Source: Ricordea florida (taxonomy: Eukaryota; Cnidaria; Anthozoa; Corallimorpharia; Ricordeidae). From it: a DNA stretch of 64,000 nucleotides. Within the stretch, counting starts at the first letter, position 1, and each line of letters starts with the position of its first letter. Under the pieces are notes generated by a model. The model was not told the DNA's origin. It was given only the letters and a program-made list of their open reading frames with translations, and did no database searches. The stretch spans positions 12,214,105 to 12,278,104 of the forward strand of contig OX453280.1 in NCBI GenBank assembly GCA_949710005.1. The letters are read 5' to 3'. Below are positions 30,931 through 43,626 of the stretch, one piece after another. Both the position numbers and the translations under genes were made by a program.

Positions 30931-31324
30931 ATGTAAAACATAATATATTTTTATGGGGTGGGATTCATGTCCTAATCTTGGTAAAGTTATTGTTACTCTA
31001 CTACTAAAAGCAATACAAAAATTCTTCTTAATAGGCTTTCCATCAGAGGTGGTAGTAATCAAAACAGCTCCAAACAATACCATTTTCTTCTTAAAGGCGT
31101 AGAATCTAGTGCAGTCATTTGTCTAGAAAGTTTGTGTGGAAAATCATTATTGAAAGCATAGGGCATTTAGGAAACTTGAAACACTTGTTACTACATACAG
31201 CACACTTGCAATGAATATATGAGAAAGATCATAAACATTTTGGCATTACAAAATTTATTTTCTTCTTTATAAAGTTTTTCCAATGTAAAAGGCTAATTGC
31301 ATGTTGTGGTTGTTATTTGACATT

Positions 31325-31430
31325 TGATTTGATTTAATTTATTTCATTTGCGCTTTACAGTGTCCCCAATTAGTACAGCAGTGCTAAATACAGTTGACAC
31401 TCAAATAAAGTTCATTATTATTATTATGAA
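31325..31430 (+). mobile_element. Possible 3' end of a SINE/LINE with ATT tail
   Basis: A block holding GCGCTTTACAGTGTCCCC, then AATAAAGTTCATT running straight into an (ATT)n tract. A unique stretch ending in a polyadenylation-like AATAAA and a short microsatellite tail is typical of the 3' end of non-LTR elements or their SINEs. No coding part is present. Identification is by general form only. Confidence 0.3.
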
Positions 31431-32570
31431 ATATTGATATTTTACATCATAAAAATAAAGTAAACGGCAGAAAGTAACAAAGTTAATATGTTATGTCTAA
31501 CTTTGCAAATTAAGGCTTGAATTAACATTTCATTTGTGAAAAAAGGGCAGGGGTTCTAGATAGCAATATTATCAGGGGAGGGGGGTCATTGCACTCTAAG
31601 GTAGAACTGACCCATTGTGAAAAGGCTATGAAACTTGTTGTCTCTACGCAATATTATTGAAACCTTTCAATCAGAGAATACATACATATATATCTATAGC
31701 AAAGAGAAATACTACTCAGAATTCAGTAATCACATTTGCTTTATTTTAAAATGATCGCATTGATCACTGATAATATTGCAGAACCAGTACTTTATAGTGA
31801 CACAGGGTATATATTCTGTTGAAAATGTTTAACATAACTGCTAGATCAAGAAAATTTACAATATTTTCACTGTTGCAATGATATCAGATCACATCGTTAT
31901 AAATGATTGCTATAACAACTGCAACTCTCTGTGTTGGGAATTACTTCAAACTGGAAACGCTATCGTTTTATTATGAAAAATACCTATTTACATTCTCTTG
32001 TAATCTGTTGGTCGTCTTCCGATTCCGGTTTTAGACTAATAGAATTATTTTCCAGAGACATCTCCAAGCGTTGAAGTCGTTCTTACTCGGTGTCCCTTCT
32101 AAGTCGTTTTGCTAAATGTAGTACACCAATATATTTCGTTATGTAATCGTTCACTCATGTCCTGTATTTCTATCAATAACACATTCAAATTCAAAACTAA
32201 CTTGATTGAATTCCTGGTCCTTTTCCCTGCTGTTTCGTTTGCCTTTTTCTGGAGCGAGCAGTTGTTGTCTTGGCTGCGATTTCTGTTGTTATTCTCCCTG
32301 CTGTCGTTTCTCTATCCCTGCTTTGAGTCGTGCTTTCCTCGTGTTGATTTTCACGGTATTCGAACTTACTCGGCGACGATCTCGTGCTAATATTTCTTGA
32401 ATATCTCGGAGATCACCTTGCTGGGATGTACTTCCAGGACGAGTGAAATCGGTTTCCACAAAATTTACATTACTTTCAAAAAGGCATCACCGAATAATGG
32501 CGGAAATTCAGCGTTCTCAAGTGCGTTACTATTGCCAGGTAACCTGGCCTGCGAACGGACACCTTTAAAA

Positions 32571-32619
32571 TATAGATATATATAAACATATATATAAATA
32601 TATATATATACATATATAA
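32571..32619. repeat. TA-rich microsatellite
   Basis: Alternating (TA)n with CATA and AATA interruptions, about 100 bp inside the right end of the 3.1-kb insert. Confidence 0.9.
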
Positions 32620-32725
32620 AAACTCTCGGCTCGATTTACTCGGGCTTGCGAGCCACGTGGTCTGACCGGAACCGACACGATTAGTAACCTCGCTACGCTC
32701 GGCCTTCGGCCTCGCTTCGCGAGGA

Positions 32726-35700
32726 ATTAGTACTGTCTAAGCAGTCAACTTTAGAATCAGCTGCCATAAGTTAACGTCTTCACAGGTGAGAGTCAATATG
32801 ATCGCCAATTAAAATAAATTGGATTTTGTGCCTAAATAATGCTCTGTCAAATTAATAGAAATCTACAAAATCTTAGAATTTTAACGATTTGGCGAGCCAA
32901 GATATGATACAACAATCTTTTTTAAAGAAAATAGGCTTTGGTCGTAAATGCGCATGCGTAGTAAAATAAAAACAGTTCAACCCTAAAATTATACGGAGAT
33001 CGATTCGTGGCAATCAAAATTGTATTCCCCATAAAAACTTGAGTAAATAACCTACGTTTACGTATACAGAAGTGAATCAAAATGATTCATAACTTACCCC
33101 TGTAGCTTAGAATCCTTCTTCCCATACAATCTCTTATAATGTATTTTGACCAAAATCTGTGAGGCTGAGTTTCTTGGCAGCAAGCTGCAGGTATCGTATC
33201 TCAGATTCTAGAATACCTACAAACACCAGTTAAAGTGCGTTTTAAACTACAGTTTAAGTATTGCAAGATGGTGAAAATTGCATGTTGATGACTAATCTGC
33301 GTAATGAGCGCTGATTTTATGTAGATTAGTACTGTCTGAGCAGTCAACTTTAGAATCAGCTGCCATAAGTTAACGTCTTCAAAGGTAAGAGTCAATATGA
33401 TCGCCAATTACAATAAATTGGATTTTGTGCCTAAATAATGCTCTGTCAAATTAATACAAATCTACAAAATCTTAGAATTTCAACGATTTGGCGAGCCAAG
33501 ATATGAAACAACAATCTTTTTTAAAGAAAATAGGCTTTAGTCGTAAATGCGCATGCGTAGTAAAATAAAAACAGTTCAACCCTAAAATCATACGGAGATC
33601 GATTCGTGGCAATCAAAATTGTATTCCCCATAAAAACTTGAGTGTGTAACCTACTTTTACGTATACAGAAGTGAATTGAAATGATTCAATAACTTACCCC
33701 TGTAGCTTAGAATCCTTCTTCCCATACAATCTCTTATAATGTATTTTGACCAAAATCTGTGAGGCTGAGTTTCTTCGCAGCAAGCTGCAGGTATCGTATC
33801 TCAGATTCTAGAATATCTACAAACACCAGTTAAAGTGCGTTTTAAACTACAGTTTAAGTATTGCAAGATGGTGAAAATTGCATGTTGATGACTAATCTGT
33901 GTAATGAGCGCTGATTATATGTAGATTAGTACTGTGTGAGCAGTCAACTTTAGAATCAGCTGCCAGAAGTTAACGTCTTCACAGGTAAGAGTCAATATGA
34001 TCGCCAATTACAATAAATTTGATTTTGTGCCTAAATAATGCTCTGTCAAATTAATACAAATCTACAAAATCTTAGAATTTCAACGATTTGGCGAGCCAAG
34101 ATATGATACAACAATCTTTTTTAAAGAAAATAGGCTTTGGTCGTAAATGCGCATGCGTAGTAAAATAAAAACAGTTCAACCCTAAAATCATACGGAGATC
34201 GATTCGTGGCAATCAAAATTGTATTCCCCATAAAAACTTGAGTGTGTAACCTACGTTTACGTATACAGAAATGAATCGAAATGATTCAATAACTTACCCC
34301 TGTAGCTTAGAATCCTTCTTCCCATACAATCTCTTATAATGTATTTTCACCAAAATCTGTGACGCTGAGTTTCTTGGCAGCAAGCTGCAGGTATCGTATC
34401 TCAGATTCTAGAATATCTACAAACACCAGTTAAAGTGCGTTTTAAACTACAGTTTAAGTATTGCAAGATGGTGAAAATTGCATGTTGATGACTAATCTGT
34501 GTAATGAGCGCTGATTATATGTAGCTTAGTATTGTCTGAGCAGTTAACTTTAGAATCAGCTGCCATAAGTTAACGTCTTCACAGGTAAGAGTCAATATGA
34601 TCGCCAATTACAATAACTTTGATTTTGTGCCTAAATAATGCTCTGTCAAATTAATACAAATCTACAAAATCTTAGAATTTCAACGATTTGGCGAGCCAAG
34701 ATATGATACAACAATCTTTTTTAAAGAAAATAGGCTTTGGTCGTAAATCCGCATGCGTAGTAAAATAAAAACAGTTCAACCCTAAAATCATACGGAGATC
34801 GATTCGTGGCAATCAAAATTGTATTCCCCATAAAAACTTGAGTGTGTAAGCTACGTTTACGTATACAGAAGTGAATCGAAATGATTCAATAACTTACCCC
34901 TGTAGCTTAGAATCCTTCTTCCTATACAATCTCTTATAATGTATTTTGACCAAAATCTGTGAGGCTGAGTTTCTTGGCAGCAAGCTGCAGGTATCGTATC
35001 TCAGATTCTAGAATACCTACAAACACCAGTTAAAGTGCGTTTTAAACTACAGTTTAAGTATTGCAAGATGGTGAAAATTGCATGTTGATGACTAATCTGT
35101 GTAATGAGCACTGATTTCATGTAGATTAGTACTGTCTGAGCAGTCAACTTATGAATCAGCTGCCATAAGTTAACGTCTTCACAGGTGAGAGTCAATATGA
35201 TCGCCAATTACAATCAATTTGATTTTCTGCCTAAATAATGCTCTGTCAAATTAATACAAATCTACAAAATCTTAGAATTTCAACGATTTGGCGAGCCAAG
35301 ATATGATACAACAATCTTTTTTAAAGAAAATAGGCTTTGGTCGTAAATGCGCATGCGTAGTAAAATAAAAACAGTTCAACCCTAAAATCATACGGAGATC
35401 GATTCGTGGCAATTAAAGTTGTATATCCCATAAAAACTTGAGTGTGTAACCTACGTTTACGTATACAGAAATGAATCGAAATGATTCAATAACTTACCCC
35501 TGTAGCTTAGAATCCTTCTTCCCATACAATCTCTTATAATGTATTTTCACCAAAATCTGTGAGGCTGAGTTTCTTGGCAGCAAGCTGCAGGTATCGTATC
35601 TCAGATTCTAGAATACCTACAAACACCAGTTAAAGTGCGTTTTAAACTACAGTTTAAGTATATCAAATTGGTGAAAATTGCATGTTGATGACTAATCTGT

Positions 35701-38700
35701 GTAATGAGCGCTGATTTCATGTAGATTAGTACTGTCTGAGCAGTCAACTTAAGAATCAGCTGCCATAAGTTAACGTCTTCACAGGTGAGAGTCAATATGA
35801 TCGCCAATTACAATAAATTTGATTTTGTGCCTAAATAATGCTCTGTCAAATTAATACAAATCTACAAAATCTTAGAATTTCAACGATTTGGCGAGCCAAG
35901 ATATGATACAACAATCTTTTTTAAAGAAAATAGGCTTTGGTCGTAAATGCGCATGCGTAGTAAAATCAAAAAATTTCAACCCTAAAATCATACGGAGATC
36001 GATTCGTGGCAATCAAAATTGTATTCCCCATAAAAACTTGAGTGTATAACCTACGTTTACGTATACAGAAATGAATCGAAATGATTCAATAATTTACCCC
36101 TGTCGCTTAGAATCCTTCTTCCCATACAATCTCTTATAATATATTTTGACTAAAATCTGTGAGGCTGAGTTTTTTGGCAGCAAGCTGCAGGTATCGTATC
36201 TCAGATTCTAGAATACCTGCAAACACCAGTTAAAGTGCGTTTTAAACTACAGTTTAAGTATTGCAAGCTGGTGAAAATTGCATGGTGATGACTAATCTGT
36301 GTAATGAGCGCTGATTTTATGTAGATTAGCACTGTCTGAGCAGTCAACTTTAGAATCAGCTGCCATAAGTTAACGTCTTCACAGGTAAGAGTCAATATGA
36401 TCGCCAATTACAATAAATTGGATTTTGTGCCTAAATAATGCTCTGTCAAATTAATATAAATCTACAAAATCTTAGAATTTCAACGATTTGGCGAGCCAAG
36501 ATATGATACAACAATCTTTTTTAAAGAAAATAGGCTTTGGTCGTAAATGCGCATGCGTACTAAATTCAAAACAGTTCAACCCTAAAATCATACGGAGATC
36601 GATTCGTGACAATCAAAAATTCTATTCCCCATAAAAACTTGAGTGTATAACCTACGTTTACGTATACAGAAATGAATCGAAATGATTCAATAACTTACCC
36701 CTGTAGCTTAGAATCCTTCTTCCCATACAATCTCTTATCATGTATTTTGACCAAAATCTGTGAGGCTGAGTTTCTTGGCAGCAAGCTGCAGGTATCGTAT
36801 CTCAGATTCTAGAATACCTACAAACACCAGTTAAAGTGCGTTTTAAACTACAGTTTAAGTATATCAAAATGGTGAAAATTGCATGTTGATGACTCATCTG
36901 TGTAATAAGCACTGATTTCATGTAGATTAGTACTGTCTGAGCAGTCAACTTAAGAATCAGCTGCCATAAGTTAACGTCTTCACAGGTGAGAGTCAATATG
37001 ATCGCCAATTACAATCAATTTGATTTTCTGCCTAAATAATGCTCTGGCAAATTAATACAAATCTACAAAATCTTAGAATTTTAACGATTTGGCGCGCCAA
37101 GATATGATACAACAATCTTTTTTAAAGAAAATAGGCTTTGGTCGTAAATGCGCATGCGTAGTAAAATAAAAACAGTTCAACCCTAAAATCATACGGAGAT
37201 CGATTCGTGGCAATCAAAATTGTATTCCCCATAAAAACTTGAATGTATAACCTACGTTTACGTATACAGAAATGAATCGAAATGATTCAATAATTTACCC
37301 CTGTCGCTTAGAATCCTTCTTCCCATACAATCTCTTATAATATATTTTGACCAAAATCTGTGAGGCTGAGTTTCTTGGCAGCAAGCTGCAGGTATCGTAT
37401 CTCAGATTCTAGAATACCTACAAACACCAGTTAAAGTGCGTTTTAAACTACAGTTTAAGTATTGCAAGCTGGTGAAAATTGCATGGTGATGACTAATGTG
37501 TGTAATGAGCGCTGATTTCATGTAGATTAGTACTGTCTGAGCAGTTAACTTTAGACTCAGCTGCCATAAGTTAACGTCTTCACAGGTGAGAGTCAATATG
37601 ATCGCCAATTACAATAAATTTGATTTTGTGCCTAAATAATGCTCTGTCAAATTAATACAAATCTACAAAATCTTAGAATTTCAACGATTTGGCGAGCCAA
37701 GATATGATACAACAATCTTTTTTAAAAAAAATAGGCTTTGGTCGTAAATGCGCATGCGTAGTAAAATAAAAACAGTTCAACCCTAAAATCATACGGAGAT
37801 CGATTCGTGGCAATCAAAATTGTATTCCCCATAAAAACTTGAATGTATAACCTACGTTTACGTATACAGAAATGAATCGAAATGATTCAATAATTTACCC
37901 CTGTCGCTTAGAATCCTTCTTCCCATACAATCTCTTATAATGTATTTTGACCAAAATCTGTGAGGCTGAGTTTCTTGGCAGCAAGCTGCAGGTATCGTAT
38001 CTCAGATTCTAGAATACCTACAAACACCAGTTAAAGTGCGTTTTAAACTACAGTTTAAGTATTGCAAGCTGGTGAAAATTGCATGGTGATGACTAATCTG
38101 TGTAATGAGCGCTGATTTTATGTAGATTAGTACTGTCTGAGCAGTCAACTTTAGAATCAGCTGCCATAAGTTAAAGTCTTCACAGGTAAGAGTTAATATG
38201 ATCGCCAATTACAATAAATTGGATTTTGTTCCTAAATAATGCTCTGTCAAATTAATACAAATCTACAAAATCTTAGAATTTCAACGATTTGGCGAGCCAA
38301 GATATGATACAACAATCTTTTTTAAAGAAAATAGGCTTTGGTCGTAAATGCGCATACGTACTAAATTCAAAACAGTTCACCCCTAAAATCATACGGAGAT
38401 CGATTCGTGACAATCAAAAATTCTATTCCCCATTAAAACTTGAGTGTATAACCTACGTTTACGTATACAGAAATGAATCGAAATGATTCAATAACTTACC
38501 CCTGTAGCTTAGAATCCTTCTTCCCATACAATCTCTTATCATGTATTTTGACCAAAATCTGTGAGGCTGAGTTTCTTGGCAGCAAGCTGCAGGTATCGTA
38601 TCTCAGATTCTAGAGTACCTACAAACACCAGTTAAAGTGCGTTTTAAACTACAGTTTAAGTATATCAAAATGGTGGAAATTGCATGTTGATGACTAATCT

Positions 38701-40346
38701 GTGTAATAAGCACTGATTTCATGTAGATTAGTACTGTCTGAGCAGTCAACTTAAGAATCAGCTGCCATAAGTTAACGTCTTCACAGGTGAGAGTCAATAT
38801 GATCGCCAATTACAATCAATTTGATTTTCTGCCTAAATAATGCTCTGTCAAATTAATACAAATCTACAAAATCTTAGAATTTCAACGATTTGGCGAGCCA
38901 AGATATGATACAACAATCTTTTTTAAAGAAAATAGGCTTTAGTCCTAAATGCGCATGCGTAGTAAAATAAAAACAGTTCAACCCTAAAATCATACGGAGA
39001 TCGATTCGTGGCAATCAAAATTGTATTCCCCACAAAAACTTGAATGTATAACCTACGTTTACGTATACAGAAATGAATCGAAATGATTCAATAATTTACC
39101 CCTGTCGCTTAGAATCCTTCTTCCCATACAATCTCTTATAATATATTTTGACCAAAATCTGTGAGGCTGAGTTTCTTGGCAGCAAGCTGCAGGTATCGTA
39201 TCTCAGATTCTAGAATACCTACAAACACCAGTTAAAGTGCGTTTTAAACTACAGTTTAAGTATTGCAAGCTGGTGAAAATTGCATGGTGATGACTAATCT
39301 GTGTAATTAGCGCTGATTTTATGTAGATTAGTACTGTCTGAGCAGTCAACTTTAGAATCAGCTGCCATAAGTTAACGTCTTCACAGGTGAGAGTCAATAT
39401 GATCGCCAATTAAAATAAATTTGATTTTGTGCCTAAATAATGCTCTGTCAAATTAATACAAATCTACAAAATCTTAGAATTTCAACGATTTGGCGAGCCA
39501 AGATATGATACAACAATCTTTTTTAACGAAAATAGGCTTTGGTCGTAAATGCGCATGCGTAGTAAAATAAAAACAGTTCAACCCTAAAATCATACGGAGA
39601 TCGATTCGTGGCAATCAAAATTGTATTCCCCATAAAAACTTGAGTGTGTAACCTACGTTTACGTATACAGAAATGAATCCAAATGATTAAATAACTTACC
39701 CCTGTAGCTTAGAATCCTTCCTCCCATACAATCTCTTATAATGTATTTTGACCAAAATCTGTGAGGCTGAGTTTCTTGGCAGCAAGCTGCAGGTATCGTA
39801 TCTCAGATTCTAGAATACCTACAAAAACCAGTTAAAGTTCGTTTTAAACTACAGTTAAAGTATATTAAAATGGTGAAAATTGCATGTTGATGACTAATCT
39901 GTGTAATGAGCACTGATTTCATGTAGATGAGTACTGTCTGAGCAGTCAACTTTAGAATCAGCTGCCATAAGTTAACGTCTTCACAGGTAAGTGTCAATAT
40001 GATCGCCAATTACAATAAATTTGATTTTGTGCCTAAATAATGCTCTGTCAAATTAATACAAATCTACAAAATCTTAGAATTTCAACGATTTGGCGAGCCA
40101 AGATATGATACAACAATCTTTTTTAAAGAAAATAGCCTTTGGTCGTAAATGCGCATGCGTAGTAAAATCAAAACAGTTCAACCCTAAAATCATACGGAGA
40201 TCGATTCGTGACAATCAAAATTGTATTCCCCATAAAAGCTTGAGTGTGTAACCTACGTTTACGTATACAGAAGTGAATCGAAATGATTCAATAACTTACT
40301 CCTGTAGCTTAGAATCCTTTTTCTTATACAATCTCTTATAATGTAT
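32726..40346. repeat. ~600-bp satellite array, middle block (about 12.7 units)
   Basis: Continuation of the same satellite after the 3.1-kb insert, beginning mid-unit at ATTAGTACTG. Units here differ more from one another than in the left block. From about 35500 two types alternate: one with TATATCAAAATGG (or TATATCAAATTGG) and one with GCAAGCTGGTG plus GCATGGTGATG. The order is nearly strictly alternating, with one doubled unit near 37400-38000, giving a ~1200-bp dimer. The block is cut at 40346 by the DNA transposon, between ATGTAT and the TATTTTGACC found at 62704. Confidence 0.96.
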
Positions 40347-40380
40347 CACGCCGGGCACGCGCAACCTTAAAAACGGCCAA
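40347..40380 (+). repeat. Left terminal inverted repeat of the DNA transposon
   Basis: Begins CACGCCGGGCACGCGCAACC. It matches the reverse complement of 62670-62703 with a 1-bp indel and a substitution in the A-rich part, followed by CGGCCA in both. Confidence 0.92.
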
Positions 40381-40808
40381 ACATCTGTCCTATGCCGCCA
40401 TATTGGCCGTTTGTACTTTTCGGAGGACTGGGCTCAAATTTGCGATTTTAAAAAGGACGTCACTTCCGAGCCTTGTAGGTGCAATCGCCCTTTACCGGAG
40501 AAGAATCGGGTTGCCGAGTTTGGTTGAGCCGAGGACGACGGTCATTTTGATACCAATCACTTGAGGAAACATGGCGGAATAGATGAGTTTCCCGCCGATC
40601 GTGCGCATCTATTTCAACAGTTTCAAGAATTTCCGATTAAGAACAAATTTTGAGCCTTGGGACTTTTTCTTCACAATAAGCGCAATTCTACTATTTTTTT
40701 CAAAATCGGTTTCTCTGATGGTCATATAAAATTTTGTTGGTTTTTGTTTTTTTATCAACACCTTTGCTTTCACACAAGTCGTCTCTAGTTTATGACCAAA
40801 TCGCCGCA
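40381..40808. other. Left subterminal region of the DNA transposon
   Basis: No convincing gene. GC-richer at first (GCCGCCATATTGGCCG, GAGGACGACGG), then AT-rich up to the first transposase exon. It presumably contains the transposase promoter and subterminal binding sites. A minus-strand frame at 40609-40809 has no support. Confidence 0.5.
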
Positions 40809-43368
40809 ATGCCCAGATTCGATCTAGGTGCCCTAAGCAAAAGAAGGAAGGAGGCTAGAGAGGAAATGGTCAGGAAAGCTAGAGGAATTGTGGCAGTGAA
40901 CGAGGAGATAACGAAAATGGACAGGGTCCTGGAGGAGAAAAGGAAAGTGAGAGATGCAAAGGTGCATCTGTGCAGGAGGCTCGATGAAAAGGTAAGATAA
41001 AACCAGTGTCTTATGTAAGCGAATGGTTTTTCCCGCGAAATTCGCAAACAAGCTGTAGCCAAGAACTCTGACCGTTTAAATGATCGTTGAAAGAGCCCCC
41101 TCTCCTAATTCTGACATAAAAACTATAACGTACCCTAGAAAAACACCCGGAAATATTGAAAATCATGATTTTAATTTGTTTTAAATGTTATCTAGATAAA
41201 ATCCAGTTTAACCAACAAGATATTTTTTAGATCGCCAAAGTACTTGAGGATGTAGAAGAGCTAGACAGTGTAGGTAGAGAAGTAAAGTCAGTGAAGTCAC
41301 GTAATGCTAGGAAGAAACCAACCACCCCACAGCTAAGTATCAGAGAAGCTAGAAGAAGAAGAAACAATACGTTTCAAGCAGCTTTAAAGCTTCATGGTGG
41401 GAGCCCAGAGGAGACAGAACCAGCTGAATTTGGATTGCTTGACACAGTTGTGAGCAAGTGTGATGCTGGCCTTGTAGCAGAGAAAGTAATGAATTCCAAG
41501 AAGATCATGAAAGCAGTTACATCAAAGACCAAGAAGAAGCTAAAAAAATATGAAGAGTCAGAGGAAAATAAGATCAGAAGTGTAGCTGTTTATTATAGTG
41601 GGGGTGTCATGGGAAAAAGGAAATACCGCAAAGTCTATAGGGAAATGTGTTTTAAACATAATGCTATAAGTGGTAGGCAGAACATACCCTTATCTGTTGC
41701 AGGTTGTCCCATTCCTAGACTGCTCCCTTATAATAAGCTAATGTCATACATTAAACAGATCCCTATAGGTAATGTGTATAGTGTTGCTGATACTCTGTGT
41801 GAGGGTATGGATGAAAAGGTTCATGGATGCTATCGGGGTTTAGAAGAGACACTACTTACACTTGCTAAGTATTATCTGTCTAACAGTAGTAGCTATACAT
41901 TAACCTGGTTTAATAACGAACCTTACACATTTTTTGTCTCACTAGGTGGAGATGGTGCACCATGCGGAAAGGATGACACAGCATGTGCTTGGCTAGTGGG
42001 CATTCTAAATATCACCAGAGGTGTTTTGAGTAGTAATGAAAACTACCTCCTCTTTGGAGCCAATTGTAGTGAAAATAGTAAACCAGTGGAGAGATTTCTT
42101 AACCATCTTGCAAGAGAAATTCACACTGTTGAAAATAAGACATATGTCTTAACACACAATGGTCAATCTGTTAATGTCAAGTTCTATATAGCTGAACTCC
42201 CCAATGACATGAAAATGCTTTCATTTATTACTGGAGAACTTAGCAATAGTGCAAAATATTTTTCTTCTTTTGCAGATGTGACCAAAGAAAATGGTGTTCT
42301 CATAAATGGAACATTTGGAAATGAAAAAAAAACACATGGCATCCTTGGGATTATAACACCAGACTAAAAGTAGCCAAGGAAGTGGAAACCCTAAAAAAGA
42401 AAATTTCAAAACAAAAACTTGCAGAGACTACAAAAAGAAACAAGATCACAACCTTCATTTCAAGTCAAAATAGCAGACAAGAAGTCATTCCTCCTCTGGG
42501 CCCTGTCATTGAAAGAATCCATGTAGATACTTTGCATTTAAAAAACAATGTCTGTGCTCTCCTCCATCAACATCTGTTAGAATTGGTTTTGAAGGTCTCT
42601 GTTACTAACCACATTAATGTTTTTTCACAGATCCCTTCCAAATCTCCATTTGCATGTTATGTTAAAACACTCCGTACAAAGTGTGATCTTTCCAGGCTTG
42701 CCAAGAGAATTATACGATGGTTTAATGAAAGCAGAAGTAAAGAGAAGAAATTTGACTATCGTTTCACAGGGAAGGACTCACGCATGTTTGTACATAATTT
42801 TATGTTTTTAATTTCCTCCGTAGATTCCTTTGTAGAAGATCCCAAAGCAAAGCAACACCTTCATGCTCTTGCTTTTTTGTGTTTGGTGTTGCGGGACTGT
42901 ATATCACTGTTTAGTCGGGTTTCGATAAACAGTGAACAAGTGATCAAACTTGAACGTCTGTGTAGAACCTTTTATAGAGTATTTGTACTTATTTTTAATT
43001 TCCATCCTTCTGTATGGACTCTAGGGTTTATTGTGCCAGCTCATACTAAGGACATGTTTGGTAAGTATGGCTTGGGTCTGGGCCTGAATTCAATGGAGGG
43101 AAGGGAAGCCAAGCATGTTTCTATTGCAAGGTACTGTAGAAACACTGAATTCAATTCCAGATGGCCACAGATTTTTATGCATGAGTATATTTCATTGCTA
43201 TGGTTACGTGAACGTGGTCATAATCAAACAGGCAAAGTGGCCACATCTGGCCTAACATATGAGCCAAAACAGACCACTAAGCCAGAGTTCTGTAACTGTG
43301 GCTTCCATAAAGATCCAAGTGAAGAGAAATGCAAATACTGCAGTCATCCACTTAGATTACTTATCATT
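40809..43368 (+). pseudogene. Putative transposase of the host DNA transposon, spliced, frameshifted and interrupted
   Basis: Exon 1 is 40809-40991 (61 codons, charged and coiled-coil-like, starting MPRFDLGALSKRRKEAREE) and ends at AAG|GTAAGA. The intron is 40992-41230, ending in TTTTTTAG. Exon 2 opens at 41231 in the same phase, so the product runs on without loss of frame. It contains GGDGAPCGKDD, a plausible first catalytic aspartate region, at about 41950-41980, and later EGREAKH and a C-terminal CNCG/CKYC zinc-binding cluster (about 43300-43340). The frame closes at 42365, but the neighbouring frame continues with coding character to 43368. The switch lies at an A9 run (42324-42332) that appears one A short. 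The Polinton then interrupts the gene; the original last 12 codons and stop are at 59892-59930. The superfamily is not certain from the protein. Confidence 0.75.
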
Positions 43369-43626
43369 ACTACTATATTACCGTAAAAATAAGTGGGTTT
43401 TTTTAAATTTTTTTTTTTTTTTTCTTAAAGTTTACGGTGAGTTTCTAGCCCAATTTTACTAGTAGTTTTATGTATGTATGTATTTATGAATGTATGTATT
43501 TCAAAAAAATTGATTTTAAAACCGGTTTATTTTTTGAAAAGACGAATTTAATATTTTATTAACTTTTACAAAAAATGAATTATTGTTTAAAGATTTACAA
43601 AAATTTTTATTAAATATGGAACAAGA
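43369..43626 (+). repeat. Left terminal inverted repeat of the Polinton
   Basis: 258 bp, matching the reverse complement of 59629-59886. It includes a long T run (about 43407-43423), TATG-rich short repeats (43470-43500), a TTTAAAGATT box (43586-43595) and the ATG (43616) of the left gene. The match ends a few codons into that gene. Confidence 0.95.
43586..43595 (+). promoter_or_regulatory. TTTAAAGATT promoter box inside the left TIR
   Basis: Lies 30 nt upstream of the ATG at 43616 and is preceded by AAAAAATGAATTATTG. Because it is in the terminal repeat, the mirror copy at 59660-59669 stands in the same position before the polymerase gene. Confidence 0.65.

Larger units (their letters stand above)
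29616..32725. mobile_element. Unidentified 3.1-kb insertion in the satellite
   Basis: Satellite stops after ACTAG (29611-29615) and resumes at ATTAG (32726-32730), the same offset in the unit, so this is a clean insertion with a possible imperfect 5-bp target duplication. The ends are CpG-rich: CCTCGCGAAG near the left end and CTTCGCGAGG at the right end are reverse complements, but the left copy lies about 19 bp inside the boundary, so I do not call true terminal repeats. The interior is AT-rich, with short simple repeats and no ORF with coding character. A more GC-rich, CpG-containing patch lies at about 32030-32560. No transposase or reverse transcriptase was seen. It could be a non-autonomous element or a composite of fragments. 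Confidence 0.6.

Noticed and set aside
29899-31083. Small minus-strand ORFs in the 3.1-kb insert
   Set aside because: Low-complexity composition (Asn/Ile runs from ATT repeats) and no recognisable domain.
32109-32585. Overlapping plus-strand ORFs and splice-like sites in the GC-richer patch
   Set aside because: Both strands give equally weak exon-like readings; no domain and no consistent intron phase. Left as part of the insert.
1279-40009. Repeated 68-codon minus-strand ORFs in the satellite units
   Set aside because: They start at a non-ATG codon (TTG), exist only because the satellite units are near-identical, and are broken in many units. No domain or coding signature.
40609-41062. Minus-strand ORFs over the left arm and first transposase exon
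   Set aside because: Antisense shadows of the transposase exon and its leader.
42382-43386. A second, separate gene after the transposase
   Set aside because: It has no ATG and continues the transposase in the next frame from an A9 run; the last residues of this frame come from the Polinton terminal repeat.
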